Source: Bacillus sp. V3-13
GTDB taxonomy: Bacteria > Bacillota > Bacilli > Bacillales > Cytobacillaceae
Reading direction: 5' to 3'
Assembly: GCF_002860165.1 (NCBI RefSeq)
Contig: NZ_PGUZ01000024.1
Location: 1 to 59,348 of the forward strand
Length of the DNA: 59,348 nucleotides
Positions within the stretch are counted from its first letter, which is position 1; each line of letters starts with the position of its first letter. The notes under the pieces were generated by a model. The model ran no database searches. It was not told the DNA's origin and was given only the letters and a program-made list of their open reading frames with translations. Made by a program: the position numbers and the translations under genes. Positions 16,701 to 25,866 of this stretch are shown one piece after another.

Positions 16701-19700
16701 GACTTCCGTAATGCTGACAACTTCCGGCTCTTGCGGTGTTTGTCCTACATATGCTACTTTCGTCACCTTTGGATGCCTGATAAGAGTCTGCCTGTTATTT
16801 TCGTCATACGCATACTCGACCACTTGCTGGGCAGGATTCGTCTCTTTAATCAGATTTCCGTTTTTATCATATTGATAAGCCGTTTTCTTGCCCAAACGGT
16901 CGATCGATTCAGTTACTTTCCGGTCGGCGTCATAAACGAAGCGGGCCGTTTGATTAAGCGAGTTCGTTTCAGAAATCTTATTACCCGCCTGGTCATAAGT
17001 AAACACCGTTTCCTTTCCGTACGGATCTACTTTACTTGTCAGGTACAAACCATCGGTACTGTATTTAAAGGTTTCTGTTACACCGGCATCTTCCATCCAA
17101 ACATCATCAATCCAGCTTGTTCCTGCAGTTGCTTGCTGATTAACTTTTATTGTAACAAAAGCTGCGGATGCAGGGAGATCGGACGAAACGTGAACCAGTT
17201 TCCAATCTGCCGTTCCAGTAATCGGTGCAAGATTTTTCGTATTCAGCAGCGTTTTGTTGCTGTCGTAAAATGCCAAACTGGCCGTTAAGCCTGTTCCCGT
17301 TAAGCCTTCTGTTTTTACCCATAATAGGCCTCTCACAGGAAGCTTTCCTTTCTTAACTGGCACATAATCACTTTCTAATCCAGTATTTCCTGTCAGCATC
17401 AGGCTTCGGGCTCCGCCTTTTTTGATTGCTGTATCAAAAGCAATTCCCGTACCCGTTACATTCCATGATGGAACAGAGGAATTCTCGCCTTTTTCAAAAC
17501 TGAAATTCGGCAAATATCCGTAAAATGCGCCGCGTTCCTTGATTTGCTTCAAGGTGTTTCCGAACGAATCATACTCCCAAGTTGTGGAAAATCCTTCGCT
17601 ATCGACCATTTTTGTGCGGTTTCCTTTTGCATCATACTCATACGTAGAAACTCTGCCTAATGGATCGATTTCTTTCGTAACGAGATTTGTTCCCGGCTTA
17701 TATTCATAGATAGAGACAGGAGTATTGCTTCCCCCCTCGACATCAATGGCAGTTGGCTCTGTCTTTTTTAGTAAATTGCCAAGTGCGTCATATTCGAACA
17801 AAGTTTTAAAACCTTTGCCGTTAATACTTTCCTTTAAAACATTATCCTGATAAACGGAAAATTCTTTTATATTCAATCCGAATGGATCTGTCACCGTTTC
17901 GACCAGGTTTCCATTTTCGTTAAGCTGAAAATTTGTCTTTTGCGATAACATACCGGCACTTGTTTCTAAAGAAATCTTCCGATTGGTTAAGTCATAAATA
18001 AAGCTGTCGGTCACAGGAACCGGATCCGCGAGGGCGCCAGTTTTGGCATTCCTTGCCGTATGGGTGCTTTTTACCGTTTTCACCCGCCAGCCATTATAAC
18101 CATAAATGACTTCGTTTCCATTTGGATCAACACTTTTAATTAACCGATTATTATCGTAGCTGTACTGTAGCTCCCGGTATATGGTGCCAGCCGAATCAAA
18201 ATACTTAACCGTTGTGAGCAACTTGGCTGGATCATAACCATAAGCAATTTTATTTCCGTTATATAACGCAATTTCTTCGACTAGCTGGTTTGTATTATAT
18301 TTGAAATTAATTTTCCTGCCGACATCATCGGTCATCGACGTTAATGAACCGCTTGTATATTGGAAGGTGATCTTATTAAGATTTTTATCAGAGATCGAGC
18401 TGAGCGATCCATCACTATTAAACGAATAGGAAATGCTGGCCGGACTCAATTCCATAACCGTAAAATTTCCGCCAGCTTCTTTTACCAGTCTTTTAAAAAT
18501 GCCTTTTGGTGCTGTGTAGGATCCGTCGCCGTTTTTTACAAATAAGTGAATCGAACCGTCTTCATCTGTGTACTGGACATTTCCGTCAGGCAATTCCTTT
18601 ACTTCGGCCTCTACACTCAGCCTCCATCCTGGGCCAAGCATTCCCTGTCGCGCATCCTGGCTATTATAAACCCGTGAAATCGACGGATCCAGTTGCCGGC
18701 CGTCCAATGATGCATCAAGATAATTTAAGACAAGATTCCCGTTTGAAAGGTTTACCTGCCCCTTGCCAAAACCGGATACGATTGATTGCATTCCCCAGAA
18801 TGATTCAAATCCATAAAATTGATTTGGCTGGTCAACCCAGACCGTTTTAGTTGCATACGAAGTATTCGTTGCTTTGTCCGTTACCGCCAATCGTAAAGTG
18901 TACTTGCCCGAAGGAACATTTTTTGTATCCCATTGCGCAAGTATGGCATCCGTTTTTCCTGCTGTATCGGTTTTGACCGTTGTCCAGCTTGTTGGAGAAT
19001 CTCCTGACCCGTATTCCAAAGTATAGCTGCTTAAATCTGCATCTGCAGCTGTCCCTTTGATATCAACGATTCCGTTAATATACTCGGAATCAGCCGGGGA
19101 ACTCAGTGCCGCTGCAGGATAACTTGTATCGAGTTTTATCGTCGCACTTGCAGGCAATGATTCATGTCCCGTGGCGTCCTTAAAAACAGCCGTAACTTTT
19201 TTATCTCCGTTACCGTCTGATAGCAGCCATGATTTTGTCTGTGAATAAGGCTCATACGGGCTGAACGGTAAATCTTCATTTTGGAATTTTTGCATCAATT
19301 GCCCGTTCGCATTATCTTCAGCATTCAGTGTTAAAGTGACATTTTGATTATTAGTAATCGTCTGTCCGCCGTTAATGGCTATCGTTCCAGTTGGGGGCTT
19401 TGTATCGACTACCGAAACATTTTTCGATAATGAATCCCCAAACCAGCCTGTCCCGATTTTCAACATACGCCAGCTTGTATTAAATGAACCTAAATCCCTT
19501 CCGCTGTTAAACGTCATCTGAAAGGTTTTCGATTGTCCTGTTGAAATCGAATCAGCAGCATCCAATGGAATTGTATCTTTTTTCGAAAAATAATCCGGCG
19601 AATTAATGGACCCTAACATGAAATTATTTGCTGCGGTCCATGTTTCGATCCCTTCATTTACGAGAGTAATCGATACCGGTATGCCTGGACCATTTGCCTC

Positions 19701-21836
19701 CATTGTGTTTGGAATGGCAGAGGAGACCAAGCGGGCGTCTCTCGCTAACCGCGCTACACCGGATCCTACATCTGAATTGAATGAGCCATTGCCGGCTTGA
19801 TCGACAGCCTGTACATAAAAATAGTAGGGAACCCGTGGATCAAGGTTTGGATCACCGGCCTGCGGGTAGGTAAAGGTTGTACTGGTTACTTCGCGTCCGT
19901 TTACCACGTCTGCATGACCGGAAGCCTTTCCAACGAACACTTTATATTTCTGGACTCCCGAATTTGAATCTGTGGAAGCCGGCCATGAAAAGGTAAACTG
20001 GCTGTTTAACGCATTTGTTAAAACTGGTTTCCCCGGCTTTGATGGTGCAGTTTGATCTGGAATGGTCGGCGTAAATGGGTCAGACTCACTTGTCGTTCCA
20101 TACTTATTGTAAGCCTTGATTCGGAACCAATAATTTTTTGAATTCGCATAAATTCCACCCGATTTTTCATAAACTGGCCGCGGATCATCGGCCAATTCCT
20201 GACCGGAACCGTCCAAACGCAATGTGTATTGACCGCTCTGAACTTGAGCTGCAGTCGGCCACAGTTTTTTTCCTTTTGTCGTCCAGGAAGTTACATTACC
20301 GACATCTATCTCTTCATAATACAGTCCGTTAAAGATAAGAACCTTATAGCCTGATGCTCCGGGCACCGCTGACCAATTTAGGTCGACATAGCCTGTTCCA
20401 GTATTGGCACCATTTCCATATGGTGTCCCTCCAGGTGCTGAAGGCCGGTCTGCATAGGTGACTGAAAGATATGGCTGCCCTGACGATGCTTCTACGGCAT
20501 TAAATTTCCGATATGTTCCGGCAGTGCCTTCATTGGTAGAGCGAATGACCACCCCATAGTTCGCTGTTCCGTCATACCATTGGTCGACAAGGTCTGAAAC
20601 ATCCCAGGAGAGCCAGCCGGCACCGCCATCGGCGGAAACACTTCCAAAATTTCTGCTCGTGTCGATACCCGGTTGAGTATTCCAGGTAATTGTATTTGAA
20701 TACCAGCCGGAGGTTACTTTCTGAATGTACGCATTGGTACTAATGATCGACCCTAAATTGCTATGTTTGTACGCATTTAATTGAGCACTGATTAACAAAC
20801 CGCCATTTAAGTCCGGTAAACCGTCAGTAAATTTTAAATAGGATCGGGTAATGCCTGTAGAACTGGTATATCCCGTCCGCAATTCAGGAGTTAAATAATA
20901 ATTATTGCCCGGATAATTTTGTAATACATAAGAATCACCCGTATTGGTAACCGCACCGCCAACATTTACTGACGGGTCTACAATAATGGGAAATTTCCGA
21001 TCAGGGTCTGTTACGAAGTCTTTGCTGATGTCCAGCTTAATTGCTTGTTTGCCGCCCTCTTCAACAAGAGTATACTGGATATCTTCTGAATAGGCTCCTT
21101 CTGCATCTTCCATGAACGGAGGTGACATGATCCATACAACGTCGCCGTTTTTATTGATGAATTCGATATTTCGTTCAGCTTGTCTCGCCGTTAATGAACC
21201 TCCAATCGTAAATAAGAAAGAGGTTTGTGCATTTTTACTGTGCAAAATAATATCTTCTTTAAGGCCACTTCTCAGAATCGTATACTGTATGTCCGTATCA
21301 GCAGAAATTCCTTTGTAGTATACATTCTCTTTGTTCCGGGAAACCTGAGTGTCTTTCGCTTTTTCCAGGCCAAAACTCAATTTTTCCTTACCGAATGACA
21401 GTGAGACAATGTCTTTTTTATTAGCTTTGTGCGCGAATTTAACGGAAAATTGATTTTCAGTCGATTTGAATTTAAAATCATGCTTGTCAGGTTCATTGTT
21501 TTCGAGAATTTTATTTTTAATAGGTTTTAATGTTCCATCGAGATCTTTGTAGTGAACAGGTCCGGTATATACCTCAGAAGTTTTGGAAAAATCGCCGTTC
21601 CGGAATGTTTTTGCATTAATCTTTCTTTTTTCTTTTAACTCCTCAACTTTTTCAACATTGTGTAAAAAGGCTTCCTCATTGCTGATCTTTTTAGGCTTTT
21701 TTTCTACAGCAGTGGTTGTGTGTTCGTGTCCGCCATGGGCATTGACTGTCGATTCGTTCTTAACGGGAAATAAAGATAAAAACAGGGCTAGAACAATAGT
21801 CAAAATTTTCAATCTTTTCATAACAGTCTTTTGCAT
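13740..21836 (-). CDS. wapA: WapA/RHS-repeat cell-wall toxin-delivery protein (2698 aa)
   Basis: Secreted contact-dependent toxin of the WapA type. It has an N-terminal signal peptide (MKRLKILTIVLALFLSLFP, cleavage near residue 33) and a DNRLRE/carbohydrate-binding-like region around 285-465. Fibronectin III domains lie around 465-700, then Ig-like regions to ~1000. A long RHS/YD-repeat shell spans 1015-2400, with a jelly-roll-like insertion near 1440-1560. The RHS core (GWRDYDPQTGRF...DPDGH) is at about 2415-2465, the Lys-rich pre-toxin linker at 2465-2560, and a unique tip of ~140 residues ends the protein. The tip (RVKHVLAHTAPNPNKVNHTV, YVVPMGKVVGTNGE, ITAYPV) looks like a BECR-fold RNase, with the His residues as candidate catalytic groups; this is inference. 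Start ATG 21836 follows GAGGAGGAAAG. It is the only complete delivery gene in the array, so all other tips depend on it. Confidence 0.92.
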   Translation of the reverse strand: MQKTVMKRLKILTIVLALFLSLFPVKNESTVNAHGGHEHTTTAVEKKPKKISNEEAFLHNVEKVEELKEKRKINAKTFRNGDFSKTSEVYTGPVHYKDLDGTLKPIKNKILENNEPDKHDFKFKSTENQFSVKFAHKANKKDIVSLSFGKEKLSFGLEKAKDTQVSRNKENVYYKGISADTDIQYTILRSGLKEDIILHSKNAQTSFLFTIGGSLTARQAERNIEFINKNGDVVWIMSPPFMEDAEGAYSEDIQYTLVEEGGKQAIKLDISKDFVTDPDRKFPIIVDPSVNVGGAVTNTGDSYVLQNYPGNNYYLTPELRTGYTSSTGITRSYLKFTDGLPDLNGGLLISAQLNAYKHSNLGSIISTNAYIQKVTSGWYSNTITWNTQPGIDTSRNFGSVSADGGAGWLSWDVSDLVDQWYDGTANYGVVIRSTNEGTAGTYRKFNAVEASSGQPYLSVTYADRPSAPGGTPYGNGANTGTGYVDLNWSAVPGASGYKVLIFNGLYYEEIDVGNVTSWTTKGKKLWPTAAQVQSGQYTLRLDGSGQELADDPRPVYEKSGGIYANSKNYWFRIKAYNKYGTTSESDPFTPTIPDQTAPSKPGKPVLTNALNSQFTFSWPASTDSNSGVQKYKVFVGKASGHADVVNGREVTSTTFTYPQAGDPNLDPRVPYYFYVQAVDQAGNGSFNSDVGSGVARLARDARLVSSAIPNTMEANGPGIPVSITLVNEGIETWTAANNFMLGSINSPDYFSKKDTIPLDAADSISTGQSKTFQMTFNSGRDLGSFNTSWRMLKIGTGWFGDSLSKNVSVVDTKPPTGTIAINGGQTITNNQNVTLTLNAEDNANGQLMQKFQNEDLPFSPYEPYSQTKSWLLSDGNGDKKVTAVFKDATGHESLPASATIKLDTSYPAAALSSPADSEYINGIVDIKGTAADADLSSYTLEYGSGDSPTSWTTVKTDTAGKTDAILAQWDTKNVPSGKYTLRLAVTDKATNTSYATKTVWVDQPNQFYGFESFWGMQSIVSGFGKGQVNLSNGNLVLNYLDASLDGRQLDPSISRVYNSQDARQGMLGPGWRLSVEAEVKELPDGNVQYTDEDGSIHLFVKNGDGSYTAPKGIFKRLVKEAGGNFTVMELSPASISYSFNSDGSLSSISDKNLNKITFQYTSGSLTSMTDDVGRKINFKYNTNQLVEEIALYNGNKIAYGYDPAKLLTTVKYFDSAGTIYRELQYSYDNNRLIKSVDPNGNEVIYGYNGWRVKTVKSTHTARNAKTGALADPVPVTDSFIYDLTNRKISLETSAGMLSQKTNFQLNENGNLVETVTDPFGLNIKEFSVYQDNVLKESINGKGFKTLFEYDALGNLLKKTEPTAIDVEGGSNTPVSIYEYKPGTNLVTKEIDPLGRVSTYEYDAKGNRTKMVDSEGFSTTWEYDSFGNTLKQIKERGAFYGYLPNFSFEKGENSSVPSWNVTGTGIAFDTAIKKGGARSLMLTGNTGLESDYVPVKKGKLPVRGLLWVKTEGLTGTGLTASLAFYDSNKTLLNTKNLAPITGTADWKLVHVSSDLPASAAFVTIKVNQQATAGTSWIDDVWMEDAGVTETFKYSTDGLYLTSKVDPYGKETVFTYDQAGNKISETNSLNQTARFVYDADRKVTESIDRLGKKTAYQYDKNGNLIKETNPAQQVVEYAYDENNRQTLIRHPKVTKVAYVGQTPQEPEVVSITEVDVYNALGHKVAEKDGNGNVSTYEYDAADRLIKTTDPIGNQRVTHYDANDNKIKEEDIAIDNSTGKTYLKGTTFYNYDELDRMISFTDASGNPNTIVEKTKYDGVDNAIKKISGTGVTTEIQYDRNNQSIYSKESSTPIVETWALYDGLGNLAISYDKQGATHNVYDLNGNLLEVVTSEGKKTSYSYNSVGDKLKQIDSTGTETDWEYDAEGQLIKESVKMVQPGTNTVKHNVIEYQYDELGQLVKKLVKEQKDASTTTTKEVTLTYDELGRVRKETGVTDGKITETRRYYDNNGNLTHTWLYDQTVAVPLPYDADGDGIYNNETVSTYDANNRLMKESISHTGTVTETKFSDKDDIESFTNALGTTTVKYDANDRKQQIQTPNLDTFSYEYLVDDSVSKIKAPGMTTAFTYNGGTKVATIKGTNQSNAIVTDLAYAYTDTEQIAQITDKGQVKKKYTYTANGFLETVEANGVKLQYSYDGNGNVLQVMNLTTGKLKAAYQYGSANQISEKKEYDDATGVLLRTTVYTFNPNGVLSKAVTTEGTKVTEQVYNYNSQNQLVSIQKIVDGKEQPQIIYEYDQDGNRLSKTVGQTHYHYHRDTKGEIFTITKETGGVPETQSSFYKDEDGNLLSFRYQDALYYYQFNARGDVIALTDSAGNVIASYDYDEWGNVTSMTGNLEVAENNPYRFVGKYGVMYDKDSGMYLMGWRDYDPQTGRFIVVDEYEGQEDEPTSLNRYLYADGDPVNNIDPDGHAPKWLQKGMKATKKAAKKAYNFAIGDDIKTLKSPKSKWYQKAGAAVSIASNFIPGAKAVALGAKAAIKVGTKSPKLAKLAANSIKITRNNKLKTGAAPVKYAGKLPSNVSSRSITKGTDNVQLGKLTYNNNGTWTSSGGLVYGTDKKFGNRVKHVLAHTAPNPNKVNHTVFNVDKTKVLKVVDEAWSKKGAPLASDPGAYVVPMGKVVGTNGETAVRLVVKPGTNEIITAYPVVP

Positions 21837-22093
21837 TTTCTTTCCTCCTCATATTTTTTATGGCTCCACTGTAAGGAAAAGGCTTAGACTGATTTTAACT
21901 GATCATCCAATAATTTCATATACATATTTTGGATTATTCTGTTATACATTTTAAGGAAAATAGAAAGCCTAAAATACTATTTATTAGATAGACTTTAGAC
22001 CTAAAATTGGGAAAAATTGAATAAATCGTAATTCAGAAGTTTGATTAGAGTAATGAGCATGAGGAAAAATAAAGTAAATTCGGGGTACCTGCC

Positions 22094-22339
22094 CTATTCT
22101 TTCACAAGCAAAACTTTTTCAAATCCACATTCGCTGCATGTAAAAAGATGCGGGCATTGCTGGTTTGAATATGTAGTTGGATAGCCGTCTTCCAATTTCA
22201 TCAGGTCAATTGGCATGTATGGGCTGTAATCATCGTAGTAATCCATGATTCTTCCTTGCTCCGCCAATTGTTTTCCACAAACAGGGCATTCGACTTCCAC
22301 TTTCCTAAAACCGTTGCAAATCGGGCAGGCTGACATCAT
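22094..22339 (-). CDS. Conserved small zinc-ribbon protein (81 aa)
   Basis: Four CxxC-type pairs can be read: CPICNGF, CPVCGKQ, the single C in QQCPHLF and CSECGFE. This suggests one or two zinc-binding ribbons. A middle segment (RIMDYYDDYSPYMPIDLMK) is acidic and aromatic. It starts at ATG 22339 (a second ATG follows directly) with AGAGGAAGGAGC upstream. It lies between wapA and the sporulation gene at 22584 on the host side of the island. I do not know its function; similar short proteins occur across Bacillus. Confidence 0.7.
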   Translation of the reverse strand: MMSACPICNGFRKVEVECPVCGKQLAEQGRIMDYYDDYSPYMPIDLMKLEDGYPTTYSNQQCPHLFTCSECGFEKVLLVKE

Positions 22340-22488
22340 GGTTGCTCCTTCCTCTGAAGTATTTTTAGTGTATGTTGTAGGATGATTTTTTATTTGGCCA
22401 GCTTCAGGAAATTATTGCTGTTGATTCGTCTGATAATCCATCAAAATAAACGCATACTAATAGTGCATTAGCATTTCCTTCATGATGT

Positions 22489-22554
22489 TGGGTTAAACCA
22501 AGCCCAGGTAGCAGGCCACGCCTGCGGCCGGTGCGAATCCGGCTAACCCAGCCA
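22489..22554 (+). other. tRNA-like structure with CCA end
   Basis: TGGGTTA (22489-22495) pairs with TAACCCA (22544-22550). The latter is preceded directly by a 5-bp arm with a 7-base TGCGAAT loop (22527-22543), laid out like a tRNA T-arm, and followed by G and CCA (22551-22554). A GCAGG/CCTGC hairpin lies in the middle. At 66 bases the D-arm and anticodon arm cannot both fit normally, so it is not a standard tRNA. Confidence 0.45.
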
Positions 22555-22583
22555 AAAGAATTCAAATGAGGAGATGATTACTA

Positions 22584-22790
22584 ATGTCCAACAGAAGTGG
22601 ATCCTCCAACAAACTGCTTGTTCCACAAGCTGGTCCGGCTCTTGATCAGCTGAAAAACGAAATTGCCCAGGAGTTCGGCGTGCAATTAGGCGCTGACCAG
22701 ACTGCCCGCGCCAACGGCTCTGTCGGCGGTGAGATGACAAAACGCATGATTGCACTGGCCCAACAACAGCTTAGCGGACAGCAGCGTTAA
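22584..22790 (+). CDS. Alpha/beta-type small acid-soluble spore protein (68 aa)
   Basis: Typical SASP: the first half has [20 protein letters not shown] with the germination-protease site region (EIAQEFGV), and the second half has [20 protein letters not shown]. These proteins coat spore DNA and protect it from UV and chemicals. Start ATG 22584 with GAGGAGATG upstream. The short Ser/Asn-rich N-terminus and 68-residue length are normal. A CATACTA at 22453-22459 fits the -10 element of forespore sigma factors, but a matching -35 is not clear. A convergent hairpin separates it from fumC. Confidence 0.92.
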   Translation: MSNRSGSSNKLLVPQAGPALDQLKNEIAQEFGVQLGADQTARANGSVGGEMTKRMIALAQQQLSGQQR

Positions 22791-22813
22791 TTTGAATTTC
22801 TTATTGAGATTTT

Positions 22814-22838
22814 GCCCCCTTTGCAAGTTGAAGGGGGC
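22814..22838. terminator. Bidirectional hairpin between SASP gene and fumC
   Basis: GCCCCCTT (22814-22821) pairs with AAGGGGGC (22831-22838) between two convergent genes. Confidence 0.75.
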
Positions 22839-22845
22839 ATCCTTG

Positions 22846-24219
22846 TTACACCATCTTTTCCGGCTTAACCCAGAGATCATATTGCTCTTCGTTCACATAG
22901 CCTGAGCGGAGTGCCGCTTCCTTCAGTGTAATATTCTCATTGAACGCCAGCTTTGCTATTTCCGCTGCTTTTTCATAGCCAATGTGAGGGTTAAGCGCCG
23001 TTACGAGCATGAGCGAATTTTCAACATGGGCTGATATCGTTTCCAGGTTCGCTTCAATTCCAACTGCGCAATTTTCATTAAAGGAAGCGCTTGACTCTGA
23101 AAGGAGCCGAATGCTTTGCAGGCAATTGTAAATGATAACCGGTTTAAAAACATTCAACTCAAAGTTTCCCTGGCTGGCAGCAAAGCCGATCACCGCATCG
23201 TTCCCGAATACCTGGCATGCAACCATCGTCACTGCTTCACTCTGGGTTGGATTGACTTTTCCCGGCATGATCGAGCTCCCCGGCTCATTGGCTGGAATCG
23301 ATATTTCCCCGATTCCGCTCCTTGGACCGCTCGCAAGCCAGCGGACATCGTTGGCAATTTTCATTAAATCAGCTGCCAGCGCTTTTAAAGCTCCATGGAC
23401 ATAAACGATTTCGTCATGGCTCGTCAGCGCATGAAACTTGTTCGCTGCTGAACGAAAATCGTGTCCTGTTTGTTTGGTGATTTCCTTTGCCGCTTCCACT
23501 CCAAATTTGGGGTCAGCATTAATTCCTGTCCCAACGGCAGTGCCGCCGATCGCCAGATCCAACAAATAATCAGCTGCTTCACCAATCATTTTTTCATCTT
23601 TTTCAAGCATGCTCCGCCAGCCGCTGATTTCCTGTCCTAAAGTGAGTGGAGTGGCATCCTGCAGATGGGTTCTGCCGATTTTAATGATATCTGAAAAGGC
23701 GTTCCCTTTTTCCTTAAATGTTTCCGCTAAGCTGCGGACAGCCGGCAAGAGCCGTTCTTTTACAGCGATATATGCAGCAATGTGCATCGCTGTCGGAAAG
23801 GTATCATTGGAGCTTTGCGACATGTTGACATCATCGTTTGGATGTACCTGAAGATTGTTATCCTCCAATAATTCGTTTGCCCGTTTAGCGATCACTTCAT
23901 TCACGTTCATATTTGACTGCGTGCCGCTCCCGGTTTGCCAGACGACTAACGGAAAGTGATCGTCGTATTTACCGCTTAAAATTTCTTCACTTGCCTGCAC
24001 TATGGCCTGTTTTTTTTCACTGGAAAGCTTGCCAAGCCGCTCGTTAACGATCGCTGCCGCTTTCTTGATATGGGCAAATGCATAGATGAGTTCGATCGGC
24101 ATTTTTTCAATACCAATTTTAAAGTTTTCCTTGCTTCGCTGCGTCTGCGCTCCCCAATATTTATCGGCCGGAACCTTCACTTCACCCAATGTATCCCGCT
24201 CAATCCGATAATCTGACAT
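22846..24219 (-). CDS. fumC: Fumarate hydratase class II
   Basis: Cytoplasmic TCA-cycle enzyme converting fumarate and L-malate. It has the superfamily signature [13 protein letters not shown] near residues 316-328, [14 protein letters not shown] near 98-111, and [17 protein letters not shown] near 130. These are the three conserved regions of the fumarase/aspartase family, and class II length (457 aa) is as expected. I chose ATG 24219 because GGGAAGGAGG lies just upstream; the frame is open 14 codons further but without ribosome signals. Monocistronic between a SASP gene and the remnant bac cluster. Orthologue of B. subtilis citG/fumC. Confidence 0.97.
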   Translation of the reverse strand: MSDYRIERDTLGEVKVPADKYWGAQTQRSKENFKIGIEKMPIELIYAFAHIKKAAAIVNERLGKLSSEKKQAIVQASEEILSGKYDDHFPLVVWQTGSGTQSNMNVNEVIAKRANELLEDNNLQVHPNDDVNMSQSSNDTFPTAMHIAAYIAVKERLLPAVRSLAETFKEKGNAFSDIIKIGRTHLQDATPLTLGQEISGWRSMLEKDEKMIGEAADYLLDLAIGGTAVGTGINADPKFGVEAAKEITKQTGHDFRSAANKFHALTSHDEIVYVHGALKALAADLMKIANDVRWLASGPRSGIGEISIPANEPGSSIMPGKVNPTQSEAVTMVACQVFGNDAVIGFAASQGNFELNVFKPVIIYNCLQSIRLLSESSASFNENCAVGIEANLETISAHVENSLMLVTALNPHIGYEKAAEIAKLAFNENITLKEAALRSGYVNEEQYDLWVKPEKMV

Positions 24220-24384
24220 TTGCCTGCCTCCTTCCCTTACAATATATATTCTTTTCCCCAATTCTGCAGCTTTAAAAATTATAAAAGTCCTTTTAAATTT
24301 TTTTCCATATGGAAGTTAAAATGATCCTGTGAAAAGTTGGCATTAGAGAGAGACCAGCATCGATTTACCTGGCTAATGCTAACT

Positions 24385-24666
24385 TCAGGCAGAGTTAAAC
24401 TCCCAGAGGATAACCTCTGCATTCCTAATTGCTTCTTTCAAGAATTTAAATCCCCTAAAAGGAGAATATTTATGGAATGTTGGATTCTCAGCTGCTTCTT
24501 TAAGAGATTCAACAATGTGAGGAGGTGTAGGTAAATCAGGATTACCTTGACTTAGATTTATTACATCAACCCCCATACTTGTAAGCCTTTTTACATTATT
24601 TATAATTTTTGAAAACTCTTGATCAAGAAGTGCTGTTACTGTCTCCGATGGTGAAATTGTGATCAT
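24385..24666 (-). pseudogene. bacF: Truncated bacF (bacilysin aminotransferase), N-terminal 80 residues
   Basis: The start ATG 24666 with AGGAGAG upstream lies 25 bases after bacE. The sequence (LDQEFSKIINNVKRLTS, INLSQGNPDLPTPPHIVESL, FHKYSPFRGFKFLKEAI) is the N-terminal segment of a class I PLP-dependent aminotransferase and closely resembles B. subtilis BacF. BacF transaminates the anticapsin precursor. After FLKEAI the homology stops and 13 unrelated residues precede a TGA. The PLP-lysine and more than three quarters of the enzyme are missing, so it is non-functional. Deletion of the 3' end seems to mark the left edge of the cluster. Confidence 0.85.
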
Positions 24667-24690
24667 AATTAATTATCTCTCCTATACTCT

Positions 24691-25866
24691 TTACACACCC
24701 ATATTATTTGTAGATCTTTCAAGGTATAGTTTGTTTACCAATTTGGTATGTATAAACAGACATACCATAATAAGTGAAATTAACCCTATAATGGTTTGGG
24801 TATTAGCAAAGTTTATCAGTGTAGACCCAATAGATATAAAAAGACCAATAAGCGCTTCTGAAACAGCAAAAATCCTTCCTTGGATTTGATTGACTGAATT
24901 CTCCTGCACTTTTACCTTAGCAAGAACCTCACCGTATTCCATAGCTATAAAAAATCCAATAACTGCCAAAAAAGCGATTGTGAAGCTACGTGAAAACATG
25001 AATATAGATAGAGAAGTGAGACTAAGGACAACAAAATAAGTCAATCCTCTGTTACTATTAAACCCCCATTTGTTGACTAATTGAGCACCGATAAAACCTC
25101 CCAACCCTATACATATAGTAAGTACAAAGTTGCCAATTTCACCTTTGCCCATATATTTACTTACTATTGGAAAGTAACTGTATACTACTCCCCATAACAA
25201 GGCCATTGTCATCATTGTATAAACAGCATTTAATACAAATGGGTTATTTCTTATCTCTTTAATTCCCAACTTAAATGAAACCCCGATAATTTTATAATTT
25301 TGCTTTAAGGTTACTTCAGACTCAATATTCATTTTGCCAACAAAGATAGCTGAAATAAAATAGGTTAATGCGTTAAAAGCTACTGCTAACTCTACCGATC
25401 CTAGAGCTAAGAAACCTGCACCGACAAGTGCACCTAAAATAATACATAATGTAGTAGCCTTAGCAAATAGTGTATTTATTTTTTTTATATCATCTCCTAA
25501 TGAAGACATTACTGCTAACCGAGCTGGATTAAAAAATACTCCACTTCCATATGAAAGTAGTAACAGTAATAAAAATAATAAAGGGTATTCTCCTTTAGGT
25601 AATAATGTAACGCCCAGGAATATAAATCCTCTTATAATGTCTGTCCACAACATTATTTTCACTCTACTAAATCTATCAATTAATACACCTAAAAAGGGTT
25701 GTAATATCATAGGGATACTTCTCACTATGATTACCCCGGAAGTTACCCAATAATCATGATAATAAGTCGATAAGATTAGAAGAGCGGGCAAAACACAATA
25801 GTCTCCCATGAAAGATAATGCTTGCCCATATAATAATAATTTGGAGTTTTTACTAAGATTACTCAT
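24691..25866 (-). CDS. bacE: BacE-type MFS exporter / bacilysin self-resistance protein (391 aa)
   Basis: Twelve-helix major facilitator, closely matching B. subtilis BacE as I remember it: SKLLLYGQALSFMGDYCVLP, YYHDYWVTSGVIIVRSIPM, VFFNPARLAVMSSLGDDIKK, MEYGEVLAKVKVQENSVNQI. It exports the dipeptide antibiotic bacilysin and protects the producer. The ATG at 25866 overlaps the bacD stop (ATGA), so they are translationally coupled. The frame is intact, unlike the biosynthetic genes on either side, which suggests selection for resistance or another export role. Length agrees with the family (about 390). Confidence 0.93.
   Translation of the reverse strand: MSNLSKNSKLLLYGQALSFMGDYCVLPALLILSTYYHDYWVTSGVIIVRSIPMILQPFLGVLIDRFSRVKIMLWTDIIRGFIFLGVTLLPKGEYPLLFLLLLLLSYGSGVFFNPARLAVMSSLGDDIKKINTLFAKATTLCIILGALVGAGFLALGSVELAVAFNALTYFISAIFVGKMNIESEVTLKQNYKIIGVSFKLGIKEIRNNPFVLNAVYTMMTMALLWGVVYSYFPIVSKYMGKGEIGNFVLTICIGLGGFIGAQLVNKWGFNSNRGLTYFVVLSLTSLSIFMFSRSFTIAFLAVIGFFIAMEYGEVLAKVKVQENSVNQIQGRIFAVSEALIGLFISIGSTLINFANTQTIIGLISLIMVCLFIHTKLVNKLYLERSTNNMGV

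Noticed and set aside
14526-21318. Many plus-strand frames of 60-200 codons inside wapA
   Set aside because: They are antisense shadows of the repetitive RHS coding sequence, lack ribosome sites and show no family resemblance.
22453-22459. Forespore promoter for the SASP gene as a firm feature
   Set aside because: CATACTA fits a -10 element, but no convincing -35 lies at the right distance and the tRNA-like structure is in between.
22584-22880. Minus-strand frames over the SASP gene
   Set aside because: The plus-strand frame is an unmistakable SASP with a good ribosome site.
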